In this document: in pieces, positions 8,102 through 16,864 of the stretch
How the letters are laid out: each line of letters opens with the position of its first letter
Position numbering within the stretch: position 1 is the stretch's first letter
Program-made: the position numbers and the translations under genes
Notes under the pieces: model-generated
The model's input: the letters and a program-made list of their open reading frames with translations, nothing else
Told to the model about the DNA's origin: nothing
Databases searched by the model: none
Assembly: GCA_036261625.1 (NCBI GenBank)
Contig: DATAKL010000007.1
Coordinates: 62,001 to 126,000, forward strand
From: JAAXKN01 sp036261625
Lineage (GTDB): Bacteria; Bacteroidota; Ignavibacteria; Ignavibacteriales; SURF-24
Direction: 5' to 3'
Length of the DNA stretch: 64,000 nucleotides

Positions 8102-9337
8102 ATGAGCTTAGTTTTGCAGATTGCTTTAGCAGTTACGCTTCTTTTGTTATTTGAACTTTACTTCTGTAAAAGACTTATAACATCATTAAAAACAGCTTTC
8201 GGTGACTCGGGTAAGATAAAAACGGGCAGCCTGATATTCCTCATCATCCTGAACGTCTATCCTTTATACATGATTTCAAGCCTCCTTTTTGTAGAACTTA
8301 CCCAAGGCAGGCTTTATTCCCAGCCGGAAGGGGGCTTTTTCGACTACTTTGTGTACTTTCCGTTTGTAATTCTGATACTCACGGTGGCCCAGTCCATAAT
8401 CTTTTTCCTGATTATTGACCTGCTGAGGCTTGCTGTCTCCCCGTTTCTTAAGAAATACAAGGAAAAAACAAAAGTTGCTGCTTCCTGGGCTGTTGTAGCC
8501 ACGGCGGCGGTATTTTTCATATATGTCCCGGCAAGAGTAATATACGACTTCAGTGTCTTTGAGGTCCGGAATGTTGTATATACAAAGGCCACGCTTCCGG
8601 AAAGCCTTAACAATTTCAAAATTGCTTTTATTGCAGATATCCAGGCCGATTCTTATAATACCCCGGCCAGGATCGGCAAGTATATAGATAAGTTAAACGC
8701 AACAAAGCCCGATCTCGTTCTTGTAGGCGGCGACGTAATTACAGGAACACCGGAATACACTCCGACTTATATAAATGTAGCAGCCGAGTACCTGGGCGAC
8801 ATAAAATCGCGCCTTGGCGTTTATTCCTGCATCGGCGACCACGACCACTGGGCATACAAGGATGACAATGTAAGAAGCATCAGGGAGGTTTCAACCGCCC
8901 TTAAAGAAAAGAAAGTTGATATGGTGGATAACCAGAATATGACTTTCAGGGTCGGCAATACGGCCATAGGCGTTACTTTTGCTACAAGCACTTATGTGGA
9001 CAGAATAGGAGAACCTCTTCTGGATAAGCTGACGGAGAATAACCACGGCAGCCTTAAAATCCTTCTTTCGCACCAGCCCAGCCAGTACCTGATCGACAGG
9101 GCTGAAAAGGAACATTACGACATGATGCTTGCAGGACACACGCACGGGGGACAGTTAACTTTCCTTTTCCCGTTCCATAACCTGACTTTCACGCAGCTTG
9201 AGACTCAGTACGTAAAAGGGGATTTCCATTTCGGCAATATGCTTTTGGTTGTAACGCGCGGACTCGGAATGTCTACGGTCCCTTTCAGGTATAACTCCAC
9301 GCCTGAGATTACTCTCATTACCTTGAAGAAGAATTAA
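8102..9337 (+). CDS. Membrane-anchored calcineurin-like metallophosphoesterase, copy 1
   Basis: The first 155 residues hold four hydrophobic segments. A YkuE/YaeI-like phosphoesterase domain follows from about residue 165. Metal-site motifs are ADIQAD (about 178), GGDVITG (about 205), GDHDHW (about 245), LLSHQPSQY (about 323) and GHTHGGQ (about 346). Two differ from the textbook set: DxQ for DxH and GDHD for GNHD. Both changes recur in the tandem paralogue, so they are unlikely to be errors. The domain probably faces the cell envelope and cleaves a phosphoester, possibly in lipid or cell-wall intermediates; the substrate is unknown. A terminator at 9372-9392 separates it from copy 2. Confidence 0.85.
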   Translation: MSLVLQIALAVTLLLLFELYFCKRLITSLKTAFGDSGKIKTGSLIFLIILNVYPLYMISSLLFVELTQGRLYSQPEGGFFDYFVYFPFVILILTVAQSIIFFLIIDLLRLAVSPFLKKYKEKTKVAASWAVVATAAVFFIYVPARVIYDFSVFEVRNVVYTKATLPESLNNFKIAFIADIQADSYNTPARIGKYIDKLNATKPDLVLVGGDVITGTPEYTPTYINVAAEYLGDIKSRLGVYSCIGDHDHWAYKDDNVRSIREVSTALKEKKVDMVDNQNMTFRVGNTAIGVTFATSTYVDRIGEPLLDKLTENNHGSLKILLSHQPSQYLIDRAEKEHYDMMLAGHTHGGQLTFLFPFHNLTFTQLETQYVKGDFHFGNMLLVVTRGLGMSTVPFRYNSTPEITLITLKKN

Positions 9338-9358
9338 AAATTAAAAATTAAAAAGTGA
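9333..9358 (+). repeat. AT-rich dispersed repeat at the 3' end of metallophosphoesterase copy 1
   Basis: The motif ATTAAAAATTAAAAA (with one extra unit here) ending in GTGA starts at the stop codon. The same 26 bases occur at 10775-10800 after copy 2, and a shorter form with the same GTGAG tail occurs at 41165-41184. Confidence 0.6.
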
Positions 9359-9371
9359 AGACAGGGAAAGG

Positions 9372-9392
9372 GCCTCTTTAGAGAGGCTTTTT
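9372..9392 (+). terminator. Terminator after metallophosphoesterase copy 1
   Basis: A 6-bp GC-rich stem GCCTCT/AGAGGC with a TTAG loop is followed by five T, 35 bp after the stop codon. Confidence 0.75.
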
Positions 9393-9549
9393 CATTTTTA
9401 AAAAGGAATTCCGGGAAGCTGGGCTTTAATATAAAACTAAAAAAGATTAAATTTTGTTTAATATAAGCGCCTGAAGTGAAACGGTGTAAACTCTTCAACC
9501 TCAGGGGCTTTAATATACTCTTTCTAATAATTTTAGGCAGATTGCTTCT

Positions 9550-10779
9550 ATGGGCTTTATTTTGCGGATCATATTAGCCGTGCTTCTTTTCATAGTACTT
9601 GAACTTTACTTTTATTTCAGGCTTACGTCTTCATTAAAAACAGCCTTTGGTCCTTTAGCAAATAAAAAAATAAAAGCAGGAGGCCTGATATTTCTGACTC
9701 TTCTGAATATCTATCCTTTGTACCTGATCTTAAATCTTCTCGTAATACAGTTGACACACGGCAGGCCGTACTCTCAGCCGCAGGGGGGATTTTTTGATTA
9801 TCTGATCTTTTTCCCTTTCATTATTCTCTGCCTGATTACCGTACAGTCGCTGTTTATTATTCTGCCTCTGGATATATTGCGGTTTGTTATCTCACCCTTC
9901 ATCAAAAAGCAGAAAGAAAAATCAAGGCTCGTTATCTCCTGGATTGTTGTGGGAATTACAGCGGCATTTTTTGTTTACGTGCCCATCAGGATTATTTACG
10001 ACTACAATACTGTTGAAGTGCGCCGGGTGGAGTACAAAAAAGCCGGTCTCCCGGAGAGCCTTAATAACTTCAGAATTACCTTTATTTCAGACATGCAGGC
10101 AGACGCATATACAAACAGGAAAAGGCTTGGAAGATACATCGGCAAAGTAAATGAAACAAAACCGGACCTTGTTCTGGTTGGAGGTGACGTAATTACGAGT
10201 TCGCCTGACTATATTGGTCTTGCAGCCGAGTACCTGGGCGGTATAAAATCCCGCCTGGGAGTATACTCCTGCGTGGGTGACCACGATAACTGGGCCTACA
10301 GAAACGATAATCCCAGAAGCCTCAGGGAAGTCTCTACAGCATTAAAAGAAAAAAAGGTGTATATGCTGAATAATGAAAATAAGATTTTCAGCGTCGGCGG
10401 CGCAAGAATCGGTGTTACCTTCGTTACAAGCACTTACATGGGCAGAATTGGCGTGGACCTGCTGGACCGTCTGACAGAAGTTAACCACAGTGACCTTAAA
10501 ATCCTCCTTACGCATCAGCCGAGCCAGTATCTTGTGGACAGGGCCTCTGAGGAGCATTACGATATGCTGCTTGCAGGTCATACGCACGGAGGGCAGATCA
10601 CGTTCCTTTTCCCGTTTCATAGTTTTACTTTCACACAGCTTGAAACCCCGTATGTAAAGGGGAATTTTCATATTGGAAATATGCTCATGGTTGTAACGCG
10701 CGGGCTCGGAATGTCGATTGTTCCATTCAGGTATAATTCAACGCCCGAGATCACGGTAATTACGCTGAAGAAGAATTAA
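9550..10779 (+). CDS. Membrane-anchored calcineurin-like metallophosphoesterase, copy 2
   Basis: This is a clear tandem paralogue of the preceding phosphoesterase, 409 against 411 residues and colinear throughout. Long identical stretches include GGFFDY, the catalytic blocks, GHTHGGQ and the final PEIT-ITLKKN. It has four N-terminal membrane segments, then SDMQAD, GGDVITS, GDHDNW, LLTHQPSQY and GHTHGGQ. The DxQ and GDHD variants are shared with copy 1. The duplication includes the AT-rich tail that follows the stop codon. Divergence is greatest in the membrane part, which may indicate different partners or locations with the same chemistry. The substrate is unknown. Confidence 0.85.
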   Translation: MGFILRIILAVLLFIVLELYFYFRLTSSLKTAFGPLANKKIKAGGLIFLTLLNIYPLYLILNLLVIQLTHGRPYSQPQGGFFDYLIFFPFIILCLITVQSLFIILPLDILRFVISPFIKKQKEKSRLVISWIVVGITAAFFVYVPIRIIYDYNTVEVRRVEYKKAGLPESLNNFRITFISDMQADAYTNRKRLGRYIGKVNETKPDLVLVGGDVITSSPDYIGLAAEYLGGIKSRLGVYSCVGDHDNWAYRNDNPRSLREVSTALKEKKVYMLNNENKIFSVGGARIGVTFVTSTYMGRIGVDLLDRLTEVNHSDLKILLTHQPSQYLVDRASEEHYDMLLAGHTHGGQITFLFPFHSFTFTQLETPYVKGNFHIGNMLMVVTRGLGMSIVPFRYNSTPEITVITLKKN

Positions 10780-10800
10780 AAATTAAAAATTAAAAAGTGA
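10775..10800 (+). repeat. AT-rich dispersed repeat at the 3' end of metallophosphoesterase copy 2
   Basis: Identical over 26 bases to 9333-9358 and in the same position relative to the stop codon. It was therefore probably copied with the gene or is a target shared by both copies. Confidence 0.6.
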
Positions 10801-10894
10801 GGGCAGAATTTCCATTGCACTAAAGATATTTATAATGAAGTTAAATCATTATTTGCTTAGCTTTTGTATATAATTTTAGGGGAATTAATCTGAA

Positions 10895-11569
10895 ATGTTT
10901 AAACGGGATTATATTTTACGACTCATTGAGCAGCTTACTCAGGTGCTCAACAAAGTACTCTTCAGCAAGGAAGCCGGGAATCTAAATGAGGCAAAGGAAA
11001 CGATCCGCCAGGCCTATCCTAATATGCTCGGGCTAGATCCCGGTATGATCCGCTCCATGTCTGACGTGGAAGTTATAAATTTCCTGAAGATTACGGGCTC
11101 AACACAGTACGAAAGATGCCTTATAATAGCTGAGCTCTTAAAGGAGGAAGCATCCGTTGATGAACTCATTGGCGGTGATGAAGCCTCTGAAGAGGCGGCG
11201 CTTGCATATTTCGACTCCTTAAGCCTGTTTCTTGAGGCTCTCATAAATAAAGACGAACTGATGACAGACCGCTTTATAAATGATATGCAGATGGTGCTTG
11301 AGAAAGTATCCGGCTTTGAACTCCCGCCTGAAATTGCAGAAAAACTGTTCCGCTTTTATGAAATCTCAGGCCGGTATGCCGATGCCGAGGACATACTCTT
11401 TGAACTGACCGAATCAGGAAACCCTTTGTATCTTAAGACGGCTGAAGAGTTTTACCTCCGGCTTATGGAAAAGCCCGATAATGAACTCCTTGAGGGAAAT
11501 CTTCCTAAAGAGGAAGTCCGGGAAGGCTTGAACAGAATAACGCTTCTTCTAAAGAAAGACCACCAGTAG
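10895..11569 (+). CDS. Cytoplasmic all-helical protein resembling DUF6483
   Basis: The protein has 224 residues and no signal peptide or membrane segment. The opening MFKRDYILRLIEQL with a following amphipathic helix is typical of DUF6483 proteins. The body is predicted helical with TPR-like helix pairs in the second half (YEISGRYADAEDILFELTE, about residues 150-170). It is acidic overall. A TTAGGGGAA ribosome site lies 12-15 bases before the ATG. It follows the metallophosphoesterases in the same direction but about 115 bp away. No biochemical function is known to me for this family. Confidence 0.65.
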   Translation: MFKRDYILRLIEQLTQVLNKVLFSKEAGNLNEAKETIRQAYPNMLGLDPGMIRSMSDVEVINFLKITGSTQYERCLIIAELLKEEASVDELIGGDEASEEAALAYFDSLSLFLEALINKDELMTDRFINDMQMVLEKVSGFELPPEIAEKLFRFYEISGRYADAEDILFELTESGNPLYLKTAEEFYLRLMEKPDNELLEGNLPKEEVREGLNRITLLLKKDHQ

Positions 11570-11705
11570 CTGCCTCTTTGCTTCGGGGGGAACAATGCAG
11601 GTTTTTTGCATTTGAAAAAATTCTTCATTTTGCATATTGTTTATTATCTGAAACTTTCCTGATAATTAACACATCCGAAAGACAAATTATTTAGAGGAGT
11701 ATACT

Positions 11706-12155
11706 ATGCTGCTTAGATATAAAGCTATTTTAGTCTTTTTTCTTGTTCTCATTTCAGTTGCTCTTTATTCGGGATGCAAAAAAAGCGACAGTAACCCGAC
11801 AAGTCCCGTCGCCCAGGCAAGTCCCATCGTGGGCAAGTGGGCTTTAAGCGGTGTAACGGTTACAAACCAGGACGGCTCCAAGCTGACATTAACACCGCAG
11901 CAGATGGGGCTTTCAATTACAATGGAGTTCAGAAACGATAATACGGCTACTATAACCACCATAGACAGTACCGGAACTACAACCGAGAACGGTTCTTATA
12001 CATACAGTAACGGTGTTTTAGACCTGACGGATACAAACGGGCAAAAGCAGACGATAAATGTAACCATATCAGGCAATAAAATTACAACCGAGCAGCAGTT
12101 AACCGATGACAACGGCAACCCGTTTAATGCCCAGCTGGAGTTTACAAAACAATAA
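11706..12155 (+). CDS. Lipocalin-like lipoprotein
   Basis: The N-terminal signal ends in a lipobox LYSGC (Cys about residue 24), so the protein should be exported and lipid-anchored. After a Ser/Thr/Pro linker, PIVGKWALSGVT opens a small beta-barrel domain of the lipocalin-like type common in Bacteroidetes. Repeated strand-turn elements follow (TTTENGSYTYSNGVLDLTDTNG, then KITTEQQLTDDNGN). An AGAGGAG ribosome site precedes the ATG. The following gene is also a lipoprotein. Ligand and role are unknown. Confidence 0.75.
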   Translation: MLLRYKAILVFFLVLISVALYSGCKKSDSNPTSPVAQASPIVGKWALSGVTVTNQDGSKLTLTPQQMGLSITMEFRNDNTATITTIDSTGTTTENGSYTYSNGVLDLTDTNGQKQTINVTISGNKITTEQQLTDDNGNPFNAQLEFTKQ

Positions 12156-12186
12156 CTTTTCATGGGTGACTCATTTTTGCACATTG

Positions 12187-12278
12187 CTCTTCAGGTTTAA
12201 GGTTTTGATTAAGCTGCTTTTAGTGGTAAATTTGCAAAGTTTTCAAAATGCAGCACAGTTAAAACCAAACCTGAAGAG
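12187..12278 (+). promoter_or_regulatory. Long hairpin that masks the ribosome binding site of the GH5 gene
   Basis: The outer arms, 12187-12198 and 12267-12278, are perfect 12-bp reverse complements. Further pairing inside (GGTTTT with AAAACC, AGCTGC with GCAGC) extends the stem with small bulges. The right arm contains GAAGAG at 12273-12278, the only plausible Shine-Dalgarno sequence for the ATG at 12284. Folding of the leader would block initiation. It may also terminate transcription from the lipoprotein gene, but there is no T run after it. Confidence 0.6.
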
Positions 12279-12283
12279 AAGTT

Positions 12284-13354
12284 ATGATTATTAAAAGCAA
12301 AAGCTTCCATTTTTTCGTTTTATCGCTACTTATTATTATAACCTTAAACGGATGTGCCGGCAGTTCAGACGGAATAACGGAACCAAAAAAGGAAGGCATC
12401 ACGCAGCCGCTTGATCCATACGAGCAGAATAAAAAACTTGGCAGGGGAATTAACATAGGCAATTCCCTGGAAGCCCCGAATGAAGGGGAATGGGGAGTTA
12501 CGATAAAAGAGGAATTCTTTAAGCTGATTAAGGAAAAAGGCTTTAATTCAGTGCGTATTCCTGTCAAATGGTCGGGCCATGCACAGACTGCGGCTCCGTA
12601 TACCATAAATCCCGACTTCTTCAAGAGGGTGGATGCTGTTATAGACCAGGCGCTTTCAAGAGGACTTGCCGTTGTTCTGGATATGCATCATTATGACGAA
12701 CTCATGGATGCCACAGCCCAGAACAAGGACCGTTTCCTCTCCCAGTGGCGTCAGATATCCGATCATTATGCCGATTATCCGGCAGAGCTTTTCTTTGAAG
12801 TCTTAAATGAGCCGAACGGAAATCTTACACCGGAACTCTGGAACCTGTACCTCAAAGAAGTCATAACTGCAATCAGGGAAAAAAATCCCTACAGGACACT
12901 GATTGTTGGAGGCCCCGACTGGAACAGCATATCCTCCATGACGAGTCTGGTAATTCCAGCCGACGAAAAGAATGTAATTGCAACGGTGCATTATTATGAT
13001 CCTTTTATATTTACTCACCAGGGAGCCGAGTGGGTCTTTGGAAGCGACTTGTGGCTGGGAACTACATGGAGCGCCACGGAGGCTGAGAAGAATGCCGTAA
13101 CGGATGACTTCGAGAAGCTTTTAAGCTGGTCCAAAAGAAATAACCGTCCGGTCTACATAGGTGAATTCGGAGCCTACAGCAAGGCAGACATGGAATCGCG
13201 TGCGCAGTGGACATACTATATTTCGCGTCAGGCTGAGCTTCGCGGCTTCAGCTGGTCGTACTGGGAGTTCTGCTCCGGCTTCGGTGTTTATGACCAGGTC
13301 AAGCAGCAGTGGAATGAGCTCCTCTTAAGCGCGCTTATACCGGCAGGAGTATAA
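12284..13354 (+). CDS. GH5 endoglucanase (cellulase) lipoprotein
   Basis: The 356-residue protein has a lipoprotein signal with lipobox TLNGC (Cys about residue 24), so it sits on the outer side of a membrane. The single GH5 domain covers residues 48-350: GINIGNSLEAP, then FNSVRIPVKWSGH, DMHHYDE, FFEVLNEPNG with acid/base Glu176, HYYDPFIFTHQG, and VYIGEFGAY with nucleophile Glu294. All clan GH-A catalytic residues are present. It should cleave internal beta-1,4-glucosidic bonds in cellulose or related glucans. No carbohydrate-binding module or sorting domain is present. The upstream hairpin may control its translation. Confidence 0.92.
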   Translation: MIIKSKSFHFFVLSLLIIITLNGCAGSSDGITEPKKEGITQPLDPYEQNKKLGRGINIGNSLEAPNEGEWGVTIKEEFFKLIKEKGFNSVRIPVKWSGHAQTAAPYTINPDFFKRVDAVIDQALSRGLAVVLDMHHYDELMDATAQNKDRFLSQWRQISDHYADYPAELFFEVLNEPNGNLTPELWNLYLKEVITAIREKNPYRTLIVGGPDWNSISSMTSLVIPADEKNVIATVHYYDPFIFTHQGAEWVFGSDLWLGTTWSATEAEKNAVTDDFEKLLSWSKRNNRPVYIGEFGAYSKADMESRAQWTYYISRQAELRGFSWSYWEFCSGFGVYDQVKQQWNELLLSALIPAGV

Positions 13355-13370
13355 AAATCTTAATGTTTCC

Positions 13371-13416
13371 GTAGGGGCGAGCGGCGCTCGCCCGGGCGGG
13401 CGCCGCCCGCCCCTAC
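13371..13416. repeat. REP-like GC-rich palindrome between convergent genes
   Basis: A 46-bp near-perfect palindrome has 17-bp arms 13371-13387 and 13400-13416 with one mismatch, around a self-complementary CGCCCGGGCG core. It lies 16 bp after the cellulase stop and 21 bp after the polyferredoxin stop, so it may work as a bidirectional terminator. Fifteen bases of the left arm recur inside the coding sequence near 2151-2165. Confidence 0.75.
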
Positions 13417-13437
13417 AACAAATGTTATAATTCAAAT

Positions 13438-15015
13438 CTAGAACGGGAAATCCTCTTTGTAATCCACCTTCTCTTCAATCTTTTTAACCTCGGGCTTCTT
13501 TGCCGTCTGATGAACCGGGTTTCCTTCCACATATATGGCTTTGTACGGTTTTGCCGGACATGCATATTCACAAGCCCCGCATCCGATGCAGTACTCATCT
13601 TTTATTTCAGGAATTGAAAGCTTCCCTTTGTAGGGCACCATGTTGACAGCCTTGGTCGGGCAGTGCTCCGAACATGCCCCGCAGTCGGTATTCTCAGTCT
13701 CAACAATACAGTCGCGCTTTTCAAATTTGACTTTCCCTAACTGTGTAAGTTTCTTCGTCTCCAGACTTAACGGAAGAATTGCGCCGTTGGGGCATATATC
13801 TGTACAGATTGTGCATTCAAACTGGCAGAAGCTTGTATTATAATCCATGTGAGGCTGCATCATCCCCCTGAGGCCGTACTCAAGATATGCCGGCTGAAGC
13901 ACCTGTGCCGGGCATGCGCTTACACACAGGTGACACGCTGTGCACGTGCTTGTAAAGTGCTCAATTCCCCGCGAGCCCGGAGGGGTAACGGGATTATTCT
14001 TTACTGTGACTATGGAATTGTTTTTATAGCTCTTAATTACCTTTTTCTGCTGCAGAAATGCCAGTCCGCTTAAACCTAAGAGATATGCCGAGGTCTGAAC
14101 AATAAACTCCCGCTTTTTGATGTCTGTCTTTTTCTCCTCAGCCGGTTCTTTTACATTTGAAAGCTTCTCATATGTAAGACCCTCGCTGGGACAGACATTA
14201 AAGCAGTTAAAGCAGCTTACGCATCTTGAAAAGTCCAGTGAACGGGTTTTATTATCGATGCATCCCGATTTGCAGGCCCTTTCACAAATTCCGCATCCCT
14301 TGCACGCAGTCTGGTCTATGGCAATTTTGAATATGGAGAACCTGGAAAGGATTCCAAGGAGCGTTCCAACCGGGCAGACAGAGTTGCAGTAAAGTCTTCC
14401 TCTGGAGACGGACATCCAGATGACAAAAGCCAGGAAGAGGGCTGAAAAGCCTATCCCGATTATGCTCAAAGTCCTTAGCTCAAAGGGGTAAAGCGAATAA
14501 TTCTTAAACTTTTCCAGCGTGTAGGCAGCCGAGTTATTTAAGAATACGAGGACAGGCCTCAGAAGGTTTGAATTCATTTTCCCGAAGTTGCTGTAAGGGT
14601 CCAATAGGTCGAGAACAAACATGCTTCCGAAGGTGAGCGGAATAACTGCAAGAGCCAGCAGGCTGTATCTTAAGAAATTCTGAGGCTTCAGGTAGCGGAA
14701 GCGGTTTTTCTTTTTCCTGCGGAACTTACGGGTAAAATATATTGCCATGTCCTGAAGCGTTCCAAGAGGGCATATACTTGAGCAGTAAATCCTTCCGAAG
14801 AGAAGTGTAAGGATAATAACGAAGATAAAGCCTGCCGAGGCAAGGCTTACTACGTTTACAAACTTCAGCAAAGAGGGCACAAACTGCACATAAAGAATGT
14901 ATTTATGTGCAGCAGGGGGGAGATAACTCTTAAAATCCAGAAACAAAAAAGCTGTAAAAAGAAAAAATATAACCGAAACAGCGATCCTTACTTTCTTTAA
15001 CCGGGCAAGTGACAT
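13438..15015 (-). CDS. Membrane-bound polyferredoxin (NapH/CcoG-like 4Fe-4S protein)
   Basis: The 525-residue protein begins with about five membrane helices interrupted by two YC-x2-x-CP loops (YCSSICPLGT about residue 77, YCNSVCPVGT about 210). Ferredoxin-like cysteine clusters follow: CKGCGICERAC, CVSCFNCFNVCP, CTACHLCVSACP, CQFECTICTDICP, CGACSEHCP and CIGCGACEYACP. About six 4Fe-4S clusters could be bound. The protein should carry electrons between a membrane donor and an unknown acceptor. It lies 17 bp downstream of the DUF362 gene on the same strand, and the pair forms an operon. The final 40 residues are Lys/Glu-rich and probably disordered. Confidence 0.85.
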   Translation of the reverse strand: MSLARLKKVRIAVSVIFFLFTAFLFLDFKSYLPPAAHKYILYVQFVPSLLKFVNVVSLASAGFIFVIILTLLFGRIYCSSICPLGTLQDMAIYFTRKFRRKKKNRFRYLKPQNFLRYSLLALAVIPLTFGSMFVLDLLDPYSNFGKMNSNLLRPVLVFLNNSAAYTLEKFKNYSLYPFELRTLSIIGIGFSALFLAFVIWMSVSRGRLYCNSVCPVGTLLGILSRFSIFKIAIDQTACKGCGICERACKSGCIDNKTRSLDFSRCVSCFNCFNVCPSEGLTYEKLSNVKEPAEEKKTDIKKREFIVQTSAYLLGLSGLAFLQQKKVIKSYKNNSIVTVKNNPVTPPGSRGIEHFTSTCTACHLCVSACPAQVLQPAYLEYGLRGMMQPHMDYNTSFCQFECTICTDICPNGAILPLSLETKKLTQLGKVKFEKRDCIVETENTDCGACSEHCPTKAVNMVPYKGKLSIPEIKDEYCIGCGACEYACPAKPYKAIYVEGNPVHQTAKKPEVKKIEEKVDYKEDFPF

Positions 15016-15032
15016 GAACTTAAATCTCGCAA

Positions 15033-15962
15033 TTAAATTTTAATTCTGTTAATATTCAGCTTATCTAAATCCTTTCTTCCGAGTTTCATATCGGATGCAT
15101 ACTTAAGATAATTTACGTTATCGGGCTCCAGGCCGAAGAGCTTTATTGCCGCAGCATCGGAGGCAACAATGTCTGTAGATATTATCTGCGATTTCATTGT
15201 TACCAGGTCATCTTTAGATACACCCCTCGGTCCGTGATTTTTCATTACATAATATGCATCCACAACGTTCAGATCCGGCTTGCGGAAGCTTGCCAGGTCG
15301 GCAATTGTCTGATGGAGATCGTTTTCATGCATGAACTCCCTGTCCCATATGATTCCCATAAGGTTTTTCATTGAAGCCGTAACTTTGGCTCCGCCGTGGT
15401 TTTTGAGGATAGGGACGTTGATAAAAACGTTTGAGCTTAAGATAAGTTCGTGGATCTTTGCACTGGTAAGTCTTTTTCCGCTTTTAATTTTAACATGCTG
15501 ATAGTATCCTTCATTTGCAGCAGATACGACCTTGGCTCCGGCGTCTTTGGCAGCACGTTCAATGCCGCTGTTGGAGTAGCAGTTGGTCCAGGTGTCGCAT
15601 GTATGGTCAAAAACATAGACTTCCTTCGCCCCTGCGTTAAAGCAGTGCTGAATGATTCGTTTTACGAGTTTAGGGTTGGTGTTGGCGCCTTTTTCAGGAA
15701 CAACATCCCATCCAATATTCGGCTTTACTACTACAGTTTGTCCTTTCTTTACAAACCTGCTCATTCCGCCAAGCGATGCGATTGCCTTATCGAACATAAC
15801 GTCAGCTTCACCGCCTTTAATGGCCACCATATCGTAAGGGTTCTGCAGGAGGCTTGATGTAAGTGCCCAAAGATTGCTTTTATTTCCAAAGGGGAGGGCA
15901 GTGCCTGCTGCGGCCAGAGCTGAGGCTGCAACGGTTTTTCTTATAAAATCTCTTCTATCCAT
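15033..15962 (-). CDS. Tat-exported DUF362 protein
   Basis: The N-terminus MDRRDFIRKTV followed by an Ala-rich hydrophobic stretch is a twin-arginine signal, so the folded protein is exported. The rest is a DUF362 domain, with VVKPNIGWDV, FDHTCDTW and VPILKNHGGAKVTASMKNLMG as conserved blocks and DIVASDAAAIKLFG near the C-terminus. It lacks the ferredoxin cysteines found in some relatives; the adjacent polyferredoxin may supply them. A GGACGGA ribosome site precedes the ATG. DUF362 proteins are usually found near iron-sulfur proteins, but their reaction is not established to my knowledge. Confidence 0.85.
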   Translation of the reverse strand: MDRRDFIRKTVAASALAAAGTALPFGNKSNLWALTSSLLQNPYDMVAIKGGEADVMFDKAIASLGGMSRFVKKGQTVVVKPNIGWDVVPEKGANTNPKLVKRIIQHCFNAGAKEVYVFDHTCDTWTNCYSNSGIERAAKDAGAKVVSAANEGYYQHVKIKSGKRLTSAKIHELILSSNVFINVPILKNHGGAKVTASMKNLMGIIWDREFMHENDLHQTIADLASFRKPDLNVVDAYYVMKNHGPRGVSKDDLVTMKSQIISTDIVASDAAAIKLFGLEPDNVNYLKYASDMKLGRKDLDKLNINRIKI

Positions 15963-16179
15963 CTTATCCGTCCGTTTTTAGTTTTATGGAATTTGATTCT
16001 TGAAGATGAAACGTAATTTAACATAAAAACAATATAATGAAAGTGAAATTTAAGCGCAGGCGCCTGAAATTTCCCGCATAAAAGTTACAATTTAATTTCC
16101 AAAAAATGAAAAAAATATTATATTCACTTATTATAAAATGCTCATATGGCAGGATAATCTTTTAAGCAGCGGGGAAAAT

Positions 16180-16689
16180 ATGGAAAATATACTTGCTTTA
16201 GTAAAAACCAAAGAGGGGATTAAGAGTGTTCTTCTGGACATAATTGCACTTGCCTTTATATATTTTATTCCAACTATTTCGCACATGTTCAGTATTCCTT
16301 TCTATCTGCTTGAGCCGATGAGAATAATGCTCATCTTGTCGCTGGCGCATTCAGGTAAATTAAACAGCTTTTTCATTGCTTTTTCACTTCCTTTATTCTC
16401 ATTTCTCATTTCCAGTCATCCGTCGCTGGAAAAGTCAATTCTTCTTACGGCAGAGCTGGGAATAAATGTATGGCTTTTCTATGAATTCAGAAAGAAATTT
16501 AACGGCTTTTACTCAGTGCTTTTTGCAGTTGGAATCGGCAAAATATTCTATTATGCCTTAAAGTATACCTTCATTTTACTTGGAATTCTGGATTCAGAGC
16601 TCATTTCAACGCCCATATACCTGCAGATAATCGTAATGTTCGCCCTCAGCGGGTATGTTTATCTGATAAGTTCGGCTAAGAAAAGATAG
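16180..16689 (+). CDS. Integral membrane protein, possibly ECF-transporter S-component-like
   Basis: The frame can begin at 16138, but ATG 16180 has GGGGAAA just before it and is preferred, giving 169 residues. About five to six hydrophobic helices are visible. The segment YLLEPMRIMLILSLAH, then LPLFSFLISSHPSLEKS and TAELGINVWLF, resembles small Bacteroidetes membrane proteins with an ECF S-component-like fold as I recall them. The Pro-Leu-x-Ser-x-x-x-x-x-His-Pro element is the best clue. The C-terminus is basic. No ECF ATPase is nearby. The function is unknown. Confidence 0.6.
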   Translation: MENILALVKTKEGIKSVLLDIIALAFIYFIPTISHMFSIPFYLLEPMRIMLILSLAHSGKLNSFFIAFSLPLFSFLISSHPSLEKSILLTAELGINVWLFYEFRKKFNGFYSVLFAVGIGKIFYYALKYTFILLGILDSELISTPIYLQIIVMFALSGYVYLISSAKKR

Positions 16690-16864
16690 AGGTCCGAGGT
16701 CCGACGTCATGGATATTTTGTTCAGGCTGATATTGAGGTAATAAAGGTTTAGGTTTTGGGAACTGAGAAGGCCCTTTGGGAGTAAAATATTACCTGCTTC
16801 TACATTGAATTTATATTTTATTTTAGGTAATTATATCAGGTAAATCTAAAAGGGAATCAGTACT

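Noticed and set aside
12106..12294. 62-codon plus-strand frame overlapping the lipoprotein and GH5 leader
   Set aside because: It overlaps the real lipoprotein gene and runs through the leader hairpin; no ribosome site or family likeness.
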